The translations under genes and the position numbers were made by a program. 64,000 nt of DNA, from assembly GCF_001279585.1 (NCBI RefSeq), contig NZ_LGEC01000087.1, forward strand, positions 1 to 64,000. The letters run 5' to 3'. Position 1 is the first letter of the stretch. The number at the start of each line of letters is the position of its first letter. This stretch comes from Nocardiopsis sp. NRRL B-16309. Lineage in GTDB: Bacteria; Actinomycetota; Actinomycetes; Streptosporangiales; Streptosporangiaceae. Under the pieces are notes generated by a model. The model saw nothing but the letters and a program-made list of their open reading frames with translations. It searched no databases and was not told where the DNA came from. Positions 19,741 through 28,755 of the stretch are shown piece after piece.

Positions 19741-19823
19741 TTTCGCTGTGCCGGGGCCGCCCGTGCCCGCCGTGTCCGTCACGCGGCCCCTGAGGGCCGC
19801 CTGAGGCCGCCGCTCGGGTCCGC

Positions 19824-21002
19824 TCACTCGCACACCTGGGCGGAGACCTCCTCGGTGGCCGCCAGCCCGGTCTGCGCGTTCTCAGCGATCTCGTCGGCGG
19901 TCAGGACGTAGCCCGTCTCGTCCTCGTTCGTCGCCGCAGCGAAGACCACCCCGTAGACCGATCCGTCCGGGGACAGCAGCGGACCGCCGGAGTTGCCCGG
20001 GCGGACGACCGCGCGCACCTGGTAGATCTCGCGGCTCACCTGCTGCGAGTGGTAGAAGTCCGGCCCCTGTGCCGTCTGCTTGGCCCGGACCCTGGCCGGC
20101 ACGGCCGTGAACCCGCTGTTGCGCGGGAAGCCCGCCACGACCGCGTCGTCGCCCTGCACGGCCTCGTGGTCGAACTCCAGCGGCTCCAGGTCCAACCCGG
20201 GCACGTCCAGCACCGCCAGGTCCTGTTGGGGGTCGAAGAGCACCAGCGTCGCCTCCAGCTGGTAGCCGTCCCTCGTGACCACGCGCAGGTCGTCGGTGAC
20301 GCCCGCGACCACGTGCGCGTTGGTCATGATCCGGTCCTCGCCGTAGACGAAGCCGGTCCCCTCCACGCGCTGCTGGCACTCGGGCGCGGTCCCGAGCACC
20401 TTCACCACGCTGCGGCTGGAGTCGATCAGCTCCTGCGTGGTGAGCACGTCCGGGTCCGGCGGCTCCACCTCGGCCAGCTCTCCCGTGCCGAGCCCGCTGA
20501 ACACCTGCGGGAAGGAGCTCTGGTCCACGATCCTGCGGAAGGTCGAGAAGCCGCTGTGGGCGGCCTCCGGCATCAGCGCGTCCACCGACTGCAGTATCCG
20601 CGAGTCCCTCACCTGCGTGGCCACGTACGGCAGGGCCGAGTTGGCCACCGTGCTGCCGATGAACCACGCCACCAGCAGGACCGACAGGCCGCTGACGATG
20701 GCGCCGCCCACCGCGTCCAGCACGCGCGCCGAATCCCACGTGACCCTGTTGCGCACCATGGTGCCCAGGTAGGAGGCGAGGAACTGGCCCAGGGCCGCGG
20801 ACAGGAACACCACGGCGATCGCCAGCAGCGCCTGCCGGCCCGTGTCCCCCACCCAGTCGCGGATGAGGTCGGGCGCGGTGAGCGCGGCGAGGACGCCGCC
20901 GCCGATGAACCCCCCGAAGCTGAAGACCCCGACGATGAACCCCTGCCGGTAGCCGGTGACGGCGAACAGCAGGAGCAGGACGAACAGGACGACGTCGAGC
21001 AC
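19824..21002 (-). CDS. marP: MarP-family membrane serine protease
   Basis: 392 residues. The N-terminal CvpA-type region has four membrane helices (about 1-120), then a chymotrypsin-like periplasmic domain with catalytic His230 (TNAHVV), Asp261 (QDLAVLD) and Ser338 (PGNSGGPL). Cys209 and Cys391 are placed to form the redox-type disulfide known in mycobacterial MarP. The family protects against acid and oxidative stress by cleaving cell-wall enzymes. Start GTG with GGAGG five bases upstream. Next to Nudix and nth genes as in M. tuberculosis. Confidence 0.9.
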   Translation of the reverse strand: MLDVVLFVLLLLFAVTGYRQGFIVGVFSFGGFIGGGVLAALTAPDLIRDWVGDTGRQALLAIAVVFLSAALGQFLASYLGTMVRNRVTWDSARVLDAVGGAIVSGLSVLLVAWFIGSTVANSALPYVATQVRDSRILQSVDALMPEAAHSGFSTFRRIVDQSSFPQVFSGLGTGELAEVEPPDPDVLTTQELIDSSRSVVKVLGTAPECQQRVEGTGFVYGEDRIMTNAHVVAGVTDDLRVVTRDGYQLEATLVLFDPQQDLAVLDVPGLDLEPLEFDHEAVQGDDAVVAGFPRNSGFTAVPARVRAKQTAQGPDFYHSQQVSREIYQVRAVVRPGNSGGPLLSPDGSVYGVVFAAATNEDETGYVLTADEIAENAQTGLAATEEVSAQVCE

Positions 21003-21024
21003 AGTGCCCTCCAGGATGTGAGTG

Positions 21025-21678
21025 CTACCCGACCGGCCTGAGGCCTTGCGGAGTCGCTTCGAACACGTCAGTGAGACCCTCGCGGTGCCACGGAAGTTCC
21101 CAGCCTCCCAGGGCGAGGAGGCGGTCGATGATCGACCCCGTGAAACCCCACACGAGCATGCCGTTCACACGGAAGCCCGGACCCCAGCCCGGGCCGCTCC
21201 CGTAGCGGACCGTGACGCGGTTGCCGGGTTCGGCCAGGTCGGCGATCGGCACGCGCGACACCGCGGCGACCTCGGCGAGGTCGGTGGGCCGCACCTCGCA
21301 GGGGTCGCGCCACCAGCCGATGACCGGGGCCACCCGGAAGTCGCTGAAGCGCAGGTAGAGCTCGGGCATGCGGCCGACCACGTCGACACCGGCCGGGACC
21401 AGGCCGGTCTCCTCCTCGGCCTCCCGCAGTGCCGCGGCCTCGGGGGAGGCGTCGGTCGGTTCGATCCGGCCGCCCGGGAACGCGGGCTGGCCGGAGTGCC
21501 GCCGCAGCCCGTCGTTGCGCTGGATCAGCAGGAGGTCGGGGCCGTGGGGCCCCTCGCCGAAGAGGATGAGGACCGCGGACTCACGGCCGCCCTTCGCCGG
21601 CGGACGCATCAGCTCGGGCACGGACATGGTGGCGGCGGCGTCCGTGAGCGAGGCCAGCCAGAGCGGGATCGGATTCAT
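21025..21678 (-). CDS. CoA-pyrophosphatase-type Nudix hydrolase
   Basis: 217 residues with a full Nudix box GGRIEPTDASPEAAALREAEEETGLV (two halves, about 73-98). The upstream sequence ILFGEGPHGPDLLLIQRN and a C-terminal FRVNGMLVWGFTGSI fit the CoA diphosphatase branch (Rv3672c-like). It would hydrolyse CoA or similar dinucleotide-type substrates. Start MNPIPLW chosen by family; the ribosome site is weak. It ends 22 bp before marP, so they are likely co-transcribed. Confidence 0.8.
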   Translation of the reverse strand: MNPIPLWLASLTDAAATMSVPELMRPPAKGGRESAVLILFGEGPHGPDLLLIQRNDGLRRHSGQPAFPGGRIEPTDASPEAAALREAEEETGLVPAGVDVVGRMPELYLRFSDFRVAPVIGWWRDPCEVRPTDLAEVAAVSRVPIADLAEPGNRVTVRYGSGPGWGPGFRVNGMLVWGFTGSIIDRLLALGGWELPWHREGLTDVFEATPQGLRPVG

Positions 21679-21958
21679 TCGCAGAGCCTGTTCCGGGGGT
21701 TGTCGCGCCGTCAGTGGTCGGATCGTGGGACGGAGAACTCCGGGAGGACACGTGTGTCCCCGTCGCCGTACGCGGGCCACGGGACCCGCGCGCGCTCGGA
21801 CCTTCCTCACGGTGGGCGGCGCCGGGAGGCCGGTGGGACCACCGCCGGGGAGGACGGCTCGGGACCGGTGTGCGCGCGCTCACGCTCATCAGAGTACAAA
21901 CCACCGCCACCGGCCCCGGTCGCCGACGGTGGTCGGCGGTGGTCGGCGCCCCCTCCCG

Positions 21959-22702
21959 TCAGGCGAAGGAGCGCATCCTGAGCAGCTTGGTCGCGGTCGC
22001 CTCGTCGGTGGGCCCCTCGCCGAAGGACGGGCACCAGCGGGCCAGGCCGCAGGCGCCGCACGCGGGCCTGCGGGCATGGCAGACCCGCCGCCCGTGCCAG
22101 ACCACGCGGTGGGAGAGCATCGTCCAGTCCTTGGGCGGGAAGAGTTCACCGATCGCGTGCTCGACCTTGACGGGGTCCTGTTCGTCGGTCCACCCGAACC
22201 GGCGGACGAGGCGGCCGAAATGGGTGTCGACCGTGATACCGGGCACACCGAAGGCGTTACCGAGCAGTACGTTTGCGGTCTTTCGTCCTACACCAGGTAG
22301 TTTGACCAGGTCGGCGAGGTTCCCCGGAACCTCGCCACCGTGCCGTTCGCACAAGGCCTGGCCCAACCCGATGAGGCTGTTGGCCTTGGCCCGGAAGAAG
22401 CCGGTCGACCGGATCAGCTCCTCCAGCTCCTCGCGTCGCGCACCGGCGTAGGCCTGCGCGTCGGGATAGCGCGCGAAGAGCGCGGGGGTGACCAGGTTGA
22501 CCCGCTTGTCGGTGCACTGGGCCGACAGGATCGTCGCGACCAGCAGTTCGAGCGGGGTCGTGAAGTTCAGTTCGCAGTGCGCGTCGGGGTACAGCTCGAC
22601 GAGTTCGCGGTACATCTTGCGGGCACGCCGGACCAGCGCGAGTCGGCTCTCGCCCGACGGGGTGGACGACCGCGCGGGCGCGTCAGGTGTGTCACGGGGC
22701 AT
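21959..22702 (-). CDS. nth: endonuclease III
   Basis: 247 residues. DNA glycosylase/AP lyase of base excision repair. The helix-hairpin-helix LPGVGRKTANV contains catalytic Lys141, the catalytic Asp159 is in TVDTHFGR, and the [4Fe-4S] loop is Cys208-x6-Cys215-x2-Cys218-x5-Cys224. There is no ribosome site before MPRDTP; instead TACCCT ends 7 nt upstream, so the transcript is probably leaderless. A GTG two codons earlier is possible. Divergent from crp. Confidence 0.92.
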   Translation of the reverse strand: MPRDTPDAPARSSTPSGESRLALVRRARKMYRELVELYPDAHCELNFTTPLELLVATILSAQCTDKRVNLVTPALFARYPDAQAYAGARREELEELIRSTGFFRAKANSLIGLGQALCERHGGEVPGNLADLVKLPGVGRKTANVLLGNAFGVPGITVDTHFGRLVRRFGWTDEQDPVKVEHAIGELFPPKDWTMLSHRVVWHGRRVCHARRPACGACGLARWCPSFGEGPTDEATATKLLRMRSFA

Positions 22703-22944
22703 CGTCACAGGGTAGGCGCCCGGGCGGGAGGGGGTCCCGCCCGCGGGTCGGACGGCCGGCCCCCGTGGTCCACCGGAAGTTCCCCCAGGTGACCGAGATT
22801 ATGTAACCAATGTCCGGTGACACGGCGCGGATCGCCCTGATAGATAGCGACCACGACTAAGATCGCATGGGCTGACGTCGGCGGTTGTGGGCACGTTGTC
22901 TCCCGGCGGACGAGCCGAGGTAACGACCTGGTGTCACACCCGGG

Positions 22945-22960
22945 TGCGATATACGTCACA
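22945..22960 (+). promoter_or_regulatory. CRP-type operator upstream of crp
   Basis: TGCGA-N6-TCACA, one mismatch from the CRP consensus TGTGA-N6-TCACA, 30 bp before the crp start. Autoregulation by the CRP encoded next door is the simple reading. Confidence 0.6.
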
Positions 22961-22989
22961 CTGTTGATGGTCAGGTTTGAGGAGGACGT

Positions 22990-23676
22990 GTGGTGGACGA
23001 AGTCAACGAGGTGCTGCGGAAGGCCCCTCTGTTCGAGGCATTGGACGAGGAGGACACGGCCGGGCTGCGCGCCTCGGTGAGCGAGGTCCGTCTCGGCCGC
23101 GGCCAGACCCTGTTCAGCGAGGGTGACGAGGGCGACCGCCTGTACGTCATCCTCAGCGGGAAGGTGAAGCTGACCCGCACGGCCGTCGACGGCCGCGAGA
23201 ACCTCCTGGGCGTGCTCGGCCCCAGCGAGATGTTCGGTGAGCTGTCCCTGTTCGACCCGCGCCCGCGCACCGCGAGCGCCGTGGCGGTCACCGACTCCGT
23301 ACTGGCGGGCCTGGGGCACGACGACCTGCGCCCGTTCCTGTCGAGCCGCCCGCACGTGTCGCTGCAGCTGCTGAAGTCGCTGGCCGCCCGCCTGCGCCGG
23401 ACCAACGACGTGATGGCCGACCTGGTCTTCACCGACGTGCCCGGCCGCGTGGCCAAGGCCCTGCTGGAGCTCGCCGACAAGTTCGGCAAGGAGGGCGAGG
23501 ACGGACTCCACGTCCACCACGACCTCACACAGGAGGAGCTCGCCCAGCTGGTCGGCGCCTCCCGCGAGACGGTGAACAAGGCGCTCGCCGAGTTCGCCCT
23601 GCGCGGTTGGCTGCGGATCGAGGCCAAGGCGGTCGTCCTGCTCGACGTCGAGCGGATGCGTCGCCGCGCCCGTTAG
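22990..23676 (+). CDS. crp: CRP/FNR family cAMP-responsive regulator
   Basis: 228 residues, ortholog-like to Rv3676 Crp by sequence and position. The N-terminal cyclic-nucleotide domain has the phosphate-binding cassette EMFGELSLFDPRPRTASA (about 79-96); the C-terminal winged helix carries LTQEELAQLVGASRETVNKA. The start is one of two adjacent GTG codons (22990 or 22993) after GGAGG; the second has the better 7-nt spacing. A terminator-like hairpin follows at 23701-23742. Confidence 0.92.
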   Translation: MVDEVNEVLRKAPLFEALDEEDTAGLRASVSEVRLGRGQTLFSEGDEGDRLYVILSGKVKLTRTAVDGRENLLGVLGPSEMFGELSLFDPRPRTASAVAVTDSVLAGLGHDDLRPFLSSRPHVSLQLLKSLAARLRRTNDVMADLVFTDVPGRVAKALLELADKFGKEGEDGLHVHHDLTQEELAQLVGASRETVNKALAEFALRGWLRIEAKAVVLLDVERMRRRAR

Positions 23677-23992
23677 GCGACCGCGCCGCTCCGACGAACA
23701 CGCTGTGCGGCCGCTCACCCGGAAGGGTGGGCGGCCGCAGCGCTGTCCGGTGGCCGCCGCTGTCACGGTGCCCGCCGCCCCCGTGGCCACCACCGTCCCG
23801 GTGGCCTCCGCCATCCCAGTGGTCGCCCGCCGTCCCGCTGGCCGCCGCCCCAGTGGCCACCACCGTCCCGGTGATCGCCCGCTGTCACCACGGCCTCCCC
23901 CTGCCCCACGATGTTAAGCATCCTTGACGTCGTGTCCGCTCTGCTTTACTTTTGAGATGTCAAAGTTGTTTGACATCACGGAGGGAGCGGAC
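23677..23992 (+). other. crp-to-membrane-protein intergenic region
   Basis: It contains the crp terminator hairpin (23701-23742, stem based on GCGGCCGC repeats) and a low-complexity GTGGCC/CCGTCC-rich block (23745-23900). In that block a 20-bp string (about 23784-23803 and 23853-23872) is directly repeated about 70 bp apart. The promoter and operator of the next operon occupy 23924-23977. Confidence 0.6.
23924..23977 (+). promoter_or_regulatory. promoter with overlapping 9-bp inverted-repeat operator
   Basis: -35 TTGACG (23924-23929), 17-nt spacer, -10 TACTTT (23947-23952). A perfect dyad GATGTCAAA-GTTG-TTTGACATC occupies 23956-23977, over the expected start point. This is a textbook repressor position, and the XRE regulator encoded two genes on is the likely ligand. 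Confidence 0.75.
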
Positions 23993-24412
23993 ATGTCGTT
24001 CGAGGAGAGGCGCATCTGGATCTACCTCGCGGTGGCGGTGCTGGTACCGGCCGCCTACCTCGTGGTACTCCTCGCCCGGGCGGCGGGCACGGACGTCGCG
24101 GACCTGGCCTACCAGCGTCCGCTGGTGACGGCCCTGGGGGTGTCGCTCGCCGCGACGATCCTCCTCAACATGGTGTCCGCCGCGCTGTGGCCCAAGGGCG
24201 CCTACCAGAAGGATCCCCGGGACAAGGAGATCGACCGCCGGGGCGACTACGTCGGCTTCGTCGTCATGTCCGTCCTCACGGTCGTCCCGTTCAGCCTCGC
24301 GCTGCTCGAGGAGCCCTACTTCTGGATCGCCAACACGATCTACCTCGCCTACGTCACCGCCGCGGTCGCGTCGTCAGCCGTCAAGCTCGTCGCCTATCGC
24401 AGGGGTTTCTGA
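23993..24412 (+). CDS. four-helix membrane protein of unknown function
   Basis: 139 residues with hydrophobic segments at about 9-29, 45-66, 88-107 and 112-130 and a short charged loop GAYQKDPRDKEIDRRGDY. The layout is like the small DUF2178-type proteins that sit beside XRE regulators, but I do not claim that family. Start MSFEERR has GGAGGG seven bases upstream. It is followed after two bases by the XRE gene, so the two are co-expressed from the operator-bearing promoter. Confidence 0.75.
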   Translation: MSFEERRIWIYLAVAVLVPAAYLVVLLARAAGTDVADLAYQRPLVTALGVSLAATILLNMVSAALWPKGAYQKDPRDKEIDRRGDYVGFVVMSVLTVVPFSLALLEEPYFWIANTIYLAYVTAAVASSAVKLVAYRRGF

Positions 24413-24414
24413 CC

Positions 24415-24678
24415 ATGGCCAGGCGGACGAGGGTCACCAACAGCATCCGGGCGCTGCGCTTCGCGCGGGGCGAGATGACCCAGGCGGAACTGGCCGAGCG
24501 CGTCGGCGTGACCCGGCAGACCGTCATCGCCATCGAGAAGGGCCGCTACTCGCCCTCCTTGGAGATGGCCTTCCAGATCTCCCGGGCGCTCGGTACGCCG
24601 TTGGAGGAGGTCTTCCAGTACCCCGACGACCCCGGACCCGCCGGGATCTCGGGCGACGCCCGAGGAGGCACACCATGA
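24415..24678 (+). CDS. XRE-family HTH regulator
   Basis: 87 residues. A single helix-turn-helix domain with MTQAELAERVGVTRQTV and IEKGRYSPSLEMAFQISRALG, typical of the short YozG-like regulators that pair with small membrane proteins. It likely represses its own operon through the dyad at 23956-23977. It overlaps the oxidoreductase start by ATGA. Confidence 0.85.
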   Translation: MARRTRVTNSIRALRFARGEMTQAELAERVGVTRQTVIAIEKGRYSPSLEMAFQISRALGTPLEEVFQYPDDPGPAGISGDARGGTP

Positions 24679-25646
24679 GAGCCATGTCCTGCCCCGCGTA
24701 CGGACCACCCGACGTACTCGAACTGCGGGAGCTCCCCACCCCGGAACCGGGAGCGGACGACGTCCTGATCCGGGTCCGCGCGACGACGGTCACCGCTGCC
24801 GACTGCGCGTTCCGGTCGGGGCGCCCGTTCGTCGCCCGCCTGTACTCGGGCCTGCTCCGGCCGCGGTTCGCCGTGCTGGGCGGGGCCTTCGCCGGGGACG
24901 TCGTGGCGGTCGGCGCGGACGTGCGGCGGTTCTCGGCGGGCGACCGCGTCCTCGGCCTCAGCCCGAACGACTTCGGTACCCACGCGGAGTTCCTGTGCCT
25001 GCCGCAGGACCGGCCGATGGCGCGGATCACGAGCGCCCTGTCCTACGTGGAGGCCGCGAGCGTCGTCGAGGCCACGACCGCCCTGACCTTCCTCCGCGAC
25101 GTGGGCCCGGTCCGACCCGGCCAGAAGGTGCTGGTCAACGGCGCCACCGGTTCGGTGGGGAGCTACGGCGTGCAACTCGCCAAGCACTACGGCGCCGAGG
25201 TCACCGCGGTGTGCGGCCCCGCCAACGCCGACCTGGCGCGGTCCCTGGGCGCCGACCGGGTCGTCGACCGCACGCGGACGGACCCCACCCTCCCGGGCGC
25301 TCCGGAGCACCGCCTCCAGGACGTCTTCTTCGACGCGGCGGGCAAGAGCTCGTTCGTCCGGGCGCGCCGGGCGCTCACGCCCACCGGCACCTACCTGACG
25401 ACCGCCCCTGGGCCCTCGGCCCTGTTCCACAGCCTGTGGACGGCCAGGGGGCGGGGCCGCACCTGCCGGTTCGCGGCCACCGGCCTGCGGCAGAGCCCCG
25501 ACAACCTCGCCCACCTGGACGCGCTGGCCGGTTCCGGCGCGATCCGAGCCGTCATCGACGGCGTGTACCCGCTGGCGGATCTCGTGGAGGCCCACCGACG
25601 CGCGGAGAGCGGCCACAAGGCCGGGACCGTGGTCGTCACCTGCTGA
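24675..25646 (+). CDS. zinc-independent MDR-family oxidoreductase
   Basis: 323 residues of the medium-chain dehydrogenase/quinone-reductase type. N-terminal GroES-like fold, then a Rossmann motif NGATGSVGSYGVQLAK (about 155-170). Cys and Glu residues of the zinc-alcohol dehydrogenases are absent, so it is probably an NADPH:quinone or enone reductase. It is translationally coupled to the XRE gene. Substrate unknown. Confidence 0.8.
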   Translation: MRAMSCPAYGPPDVLELRELPTPEPGADDVLIRVRATTVTAADCAFRSGRPFVARLYSGLLRPRFAVLGGAFAGDVVAVGADVRRFSAGDRVLGLSPNDFGTHAEFLCLPQDRPMARITSALSYVEAASVVEATTALTFLRDVGPVRPGQKVLVNGATGSVGSYGVQLAKHYGAEVTAVCGPANADLARSLGADRVVDRTRTDPTLPGAPEHRLQDVFFDAAGKSSFVRARRALTPTGTYLTTAPGPSALFHSLWTARGRGRTCRFAATGLRQSPDNLAHLDALAGSGAIRAVIDGVYPLADLVEAHRRAESGHKAGTVVVTC

Positions 25647-25779
25647 GGGAGCCCCGGCCCGAGCCGAACCGGGAGCCGATCAGTCCCGGGCAGGTCCGCC
25701 CGGAGGCCGCCCGGGCGCTGTGCGGCCCGAAGGTGCCGGGCACCGGGCCCGGACGACCCGGCCGGAGGGGCGGCCCGGG

Positions 25780-26586
25780 TCAGGCGTCGATGCCCTCGGG
25801 GAGTTCGCCGCGGTCGGCCAGGTAGCGCAGCTGGGCCCGCACGGACGAGCTCGCGGCGAAGCGGATCTGCTCCGTGATGTCCGGGTAGACGCGGTCGACG
25901 ATCTCCTCGACCTTGGTCGCGCCCGCTCCGACGGCGTCGCGGACCTGCTCCAGGCGCGACTCGCGGTGGTCGATGTAGGAGTTCAGCACCGCCGTCGGCG
26001 AGGTCAGGATGGGACCGTGGCCGGGCAGCAGGGTGCGGACCTGGTGCTCGCGCACCAGGTCCCTGAGGCGGTAGAGTGAGTCCATGTAGGGCCCGAGGCC
26101 GTCGTCCCCGTCGATGACGGGCGTGCCGTGGCCCAGGACGGTGTCACCCGTCAGCAGGGCGTTGTCGGACTCCAGCAGCAGGCACACGGAGTCGTCCGTG
26201 TGGCCCGGGGTCGCGATCACCCGCAGGCCCAGGCCGTCCACCGAGAGCAGCTCGCCGTCGGCCAGGCCGGCTCCGGCGAATCGCATGGCGGGGTCGACGG
26301 CGTGGACGGGCGCCCCGGTCAGCTCGGAGAAGTACCGGGAACCCTCCGAGTGGTCCGGGTGCCGGTGCGTCACGATGGCCATCAGCACCTGCGCGCCCTG
26401 CTCCTGCACCGTGCGCGCCACCCGTTCGAGGTGGCGTTCGTCGTGGGGGCCGGGGTCGACGACCACGACCCCGCGGGCACCGGGCTCACGCAGGATCCAG
26501 GTGTTGGTCCCCTCCAACGTCATCGGGCCAGGGTTGGGGCACAGCACACAGCTGGCGCGCAGTGTCCCGGAACCGTCGATCCTCAT
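25780..26586 (-). CDS. MBL-fold metallo-hydrolase
   Basis: 268 residues of the LACTB2/Rv3677c type. The metal site THRHPDH is visible at about 87-93, then GHTDDSVCLL, TGDTVLG and LPGHGP. The C-terminal winged-helix tail (about 210-268) resembles that of the endoribonuclease-like LACTB2 family, so RNA or another hydrolytic substrate is possible. Start MRIDGSG, GAGGTG upstream. Position between crp and RidA is conserved in actinobacteria. Confidence 0.85.
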   Translation of the reverse strand: MRIDGSGTLRASCVLCPNPGPMTLEGTNTWILREPGARGVVVVDPGPHDERHLERVARTVQEQGAQVLMAIVTHRHPDHSEGSRYFSELTGAPVHAVDPAMRFAGAGLADGELLSVDGLGLRVIATPGHTDDSVCLLLESDNALLTGDTVLGHGTPVIDGDDGLGPYMDSLYRLRDLVREHQVRTLLPGHGPILTSPTAVLNSYIDHRESRLEQVRDAVGAGATKVEEIVDRVYPDITEQIRFAASSSVRAQLRYLADRGELPEGIDA

Positions 26587-26680
26587 CGCACCTCGCTTCG
26601 ATCGCCGAGACCGGACTGGTCTGGAGGACATGCTGTGAGACCTCTCCGCCACCCCGCGGCCCGCGCTGGCACGCGGGTCG

Positions 26681-27511
26681 TCAGGATCGCGCGTCGGGTG
26701 TCGGTACGGGGAACTCAGCCCCGTCGGGGGCAATGACGCGGAGCTGACCGCCGATTTCCCGAACGTCCGGTTCAAAGGGGACGATATCCCGTCGAGCCGT
26801 CCGTACACCTTCCAGGGTCCGGCACTTCGCCAGCTCCGCACAGGCCACCACCGTGGGCGGAAGCATCGGCATCCGGCCCCCGCTCCACGCCTCGGCGACG
26901 GTCGCGGGGTCGGTCCAGCAGGTGAGGTCGGCTTCGCCGCCCACGTCGCGGTGCCGCTGCCCCGGCGGGAGTTCGGCGGTGAAGAACCAGGTGTCGTAGC
27001 GGCGCGGCTGCGCCCTGGGCGTGATCCACCGGGACCAGGCCCTGAGCCACTCCGAGCGCAGCACCAGCCCGCGCCTGGACAGAACCTCGGTGAAGGAGTG
27101 CGTGCGGTCGATCAGGCCCAGCCGGTCGCGTTCCCAGTCCTCGGTGGTGGTGTCCAGCGCGGGCGCCCCCGTGCCGGCGCCGGGCGGACCCGCCAGGAGC
27201 ACCCCGGTCTCCTCGAAGGTCTCGCGCACCGCCGCGCACACCAGCGCGCGGGCCATGGGAACGTCCGTCCCCAGGACCGCGGCCCACTCCCGCGGACCGG
27301 GTCCGGTCCAGGGAAGGTCGCCGTCGGCGTCGCGTTCGTCCACGCCGCCACCGGGGAAGACGTAGGCGCCCGGCGCGAACCCCATGGACCCGACCCTGCG
27401 CATGAGCAGGACCTCCAGGCCGTGTCCGGCCCGCGGCCCCGTGGCCGGCTCGCGCAGGAGCATCACGGTGGCGGCGGGCCGCGGCGTCACGGGACCGGTC
27501 TGCTCGGGCAT
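26681..27511 (-). CDS. Nudix hydrolase
   Basis: 276 residues, Nudix fold. The box is split by an insertion typical of this long subgroup: GGGVDERD followed later by AAVRETFEETGVLL. The RRYDTWFFTAELP segment and the C-terminal domain fit the family that neighbours the MBL hydrolase and RidA genes. Substrate unknown. ATG with GGAGG seven bases upstream. It lies 94 bp before the MBL gene, probably in one operon. Confidence 0.8.
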   Translation of the reverse strand: MPEQTGPVTPRPAATVMLLREPATGPRAGHGLEVLLMRRVGSMGFAPGAYVFPGGGVDERDADGDLPWTGPGPREWAAVLGTDVPMARALVCAAVRETFEETGVLLAGPPGAGTGAPALDTTTEDWERDRLGLIDRTHSFTEVLSRRGLVLRSEWLRAWSRWITPRAQPRRYDTWFFTAELPPGQRHRDVGGEADLTCWTDPATVAEAWSGGRMPMLPPTVVACAELAKCRTLEGVRTARRDIVPFEPDVREIGGQLRVIAPDGAEFPVPTPDARS

Positions 27512-27740
27512 GGCGAGTCCTCCCTCGGGTCGGGCGGCACGCGGCGTGCCGGGGGCGACCGACCCGCTCCCGGCGCCGCACGCGGCCCCAGTGGGCCGGG
27601 TGCCCGGCACCGGCCGGAGCGGACGGAGCGCGTCGTCCCCGCACGCGGGGCGTGCTCAGGGCACCTTCGCACACGGCCCGGGCCCGGGTCACTCCCGGCC
27701 CGGGCTCCGCGGGGCCCGGCCGGTCAGCGGCCGAACCCGG

Positions 27741-28202
27741 TCAGACGACCTCGACGATCATGTCGACCTCGACCGGGGAGTCGAGCGGCAGGGCGGCCAC
27801 GCCCACGGCGGCACGGGCGTGCACACCGGCGTCGCCGAACACCTGGCCGACCAGGTCGCTGGCGCCGTTGATGACGCCGGGGTGCCCGGTGAAATCGGGG
27901 GTGCTGGCCACGAACCCGCCCAGCTTCACCACCCGCACCACGTTGGACAGGTCGCCGATCTCGGCCTTGACGGCCGCGATGCCGTTCAGCGCGCACAGCG
28001 CCGCCAGCTCCTGGGCGGTCTCGGGCGTGACCTCCGCGCCGACCTTGCCCGTGGCGGGCAGCTTGCCGTCGACGAACGGCAGCTGGCCGGAGACGTACAC
28101 GTGGCCGCCGCTGCGCACGGTCGGCGTGTAGGAGGCCACCGGCGGCACGACGTCGGGCAGGGTCAGGCCGAGTTCGGCCAGACGCTCCTCGGGGGTCGCC
28201 AT
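27741..28202 (-). CDS. RidA-family protein (Rv3678c type)
   Basis: 153 residues, longer than canonical RidA, with SGQLPFVDGKLP and the C-terminal substrate pocket PLDSPVEVDMIVEV. RidA proteins hydrolyse reactive enamine/imine intermediates. The arginine of classical RidA (IR-x-T) is not evident; an atypical subgroup is likely. Its ATG overlaps the DUF4177 stop (TGATG), so the two are coupled. Confidence 0.85.
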   Translation of the reverse strand: MATPEERLAELGLTLPDVVPPVASYTPTVRSGGHVYVSGQLPFVDGKLPATGKVGAEVTPETAQELAALCALNGIAAVKAEIGDLSNVVRVVKLGGFVASTPDFTGHPGVINGASDLVGQVFGDAGVHARAAVGVAALPLDSPVEVDMIVEVV

Positions 28203-28375
28203 CACAGCTCCCGCTTCATGTACGCCACGTACTGCTGGTTGCGGGGATCGGTGCCCTCGGGCAGCGGGGCCGGGACGACGGAGACCAGCTCCCACCCGTC
28301 CGAACCCCAGTTGTCGAGGATCTGCTTGGTGGCGTGCGACAGCAGCGCCACCGTCTGGTACTCCCACTTGCTCAT
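28202..28375 (-). CDS. DUF4177 small protein
   Basis: 57 residues. It starts MSKWEYQTVALL and contains WGSDGWELVSVVPAP, the DUF4177 pattern. Such proteins sit next to RidA in M. tuberculosis (Rv3678A) and Streptomyces. Function unknown. Its length and overlap with RidA indicate an RidA-linked partner. Confidence 0.85.
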   Translation of the reverse strand: MSKWEYQTVALLSHATKQILDNWGSDGWELVSVVPAPLPEGTDPRNQQYVAYMKREL

Positions 28376-28755
28376 ACGTACTCCCCCATCGGTAACCGGC
28401 GGCCGGGCCGGACCCGGTGCCGCACGTCAACGCCGCCACCTTACTGACCCGCGCGCACCCCCGCGTGCGTGCCGTCCCCGACGCGGTGCTCGGGGGGCCG
28501 CAGGGGCTGGGGGCGGGGTTGGTCGGGAGCGGCCTCGGCCGGAGGCGGCGTCGTTCGGGGAACAGGACGCGCGTGGGGAGGCCAGGACGCGCGGGGCAGG
28601 TGTGGGGCCGGGGCGGCGCCAGAAGCCGGGACCGCCGCGGCCGCGACGCACGCGGAGACAGCACCGGCCCGGAGGCCGGGCGACCGCCGAGGCGCGGAAC
28701 GCCGCCAGGACACCGTGAACGGCCCGAGCGCGCCTGCCCGCATAGACTCCGTGAG
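28376..28755. other. divergent promoter region, RidA operon / ArsA operon
   Basis: 380 bp, GC-rich, with no supportable gene. The only clear signal is the -10-like TAGACT (28743-28748) ending 7 nt before the GTG of the first ArsA-like gene. Confidence 0.5.

Noticed and set aside
23745..23900. CRISPR-like array
   Set aside because: Repeats are low-complexity and irregular, with no unique spacers and no cas genes.
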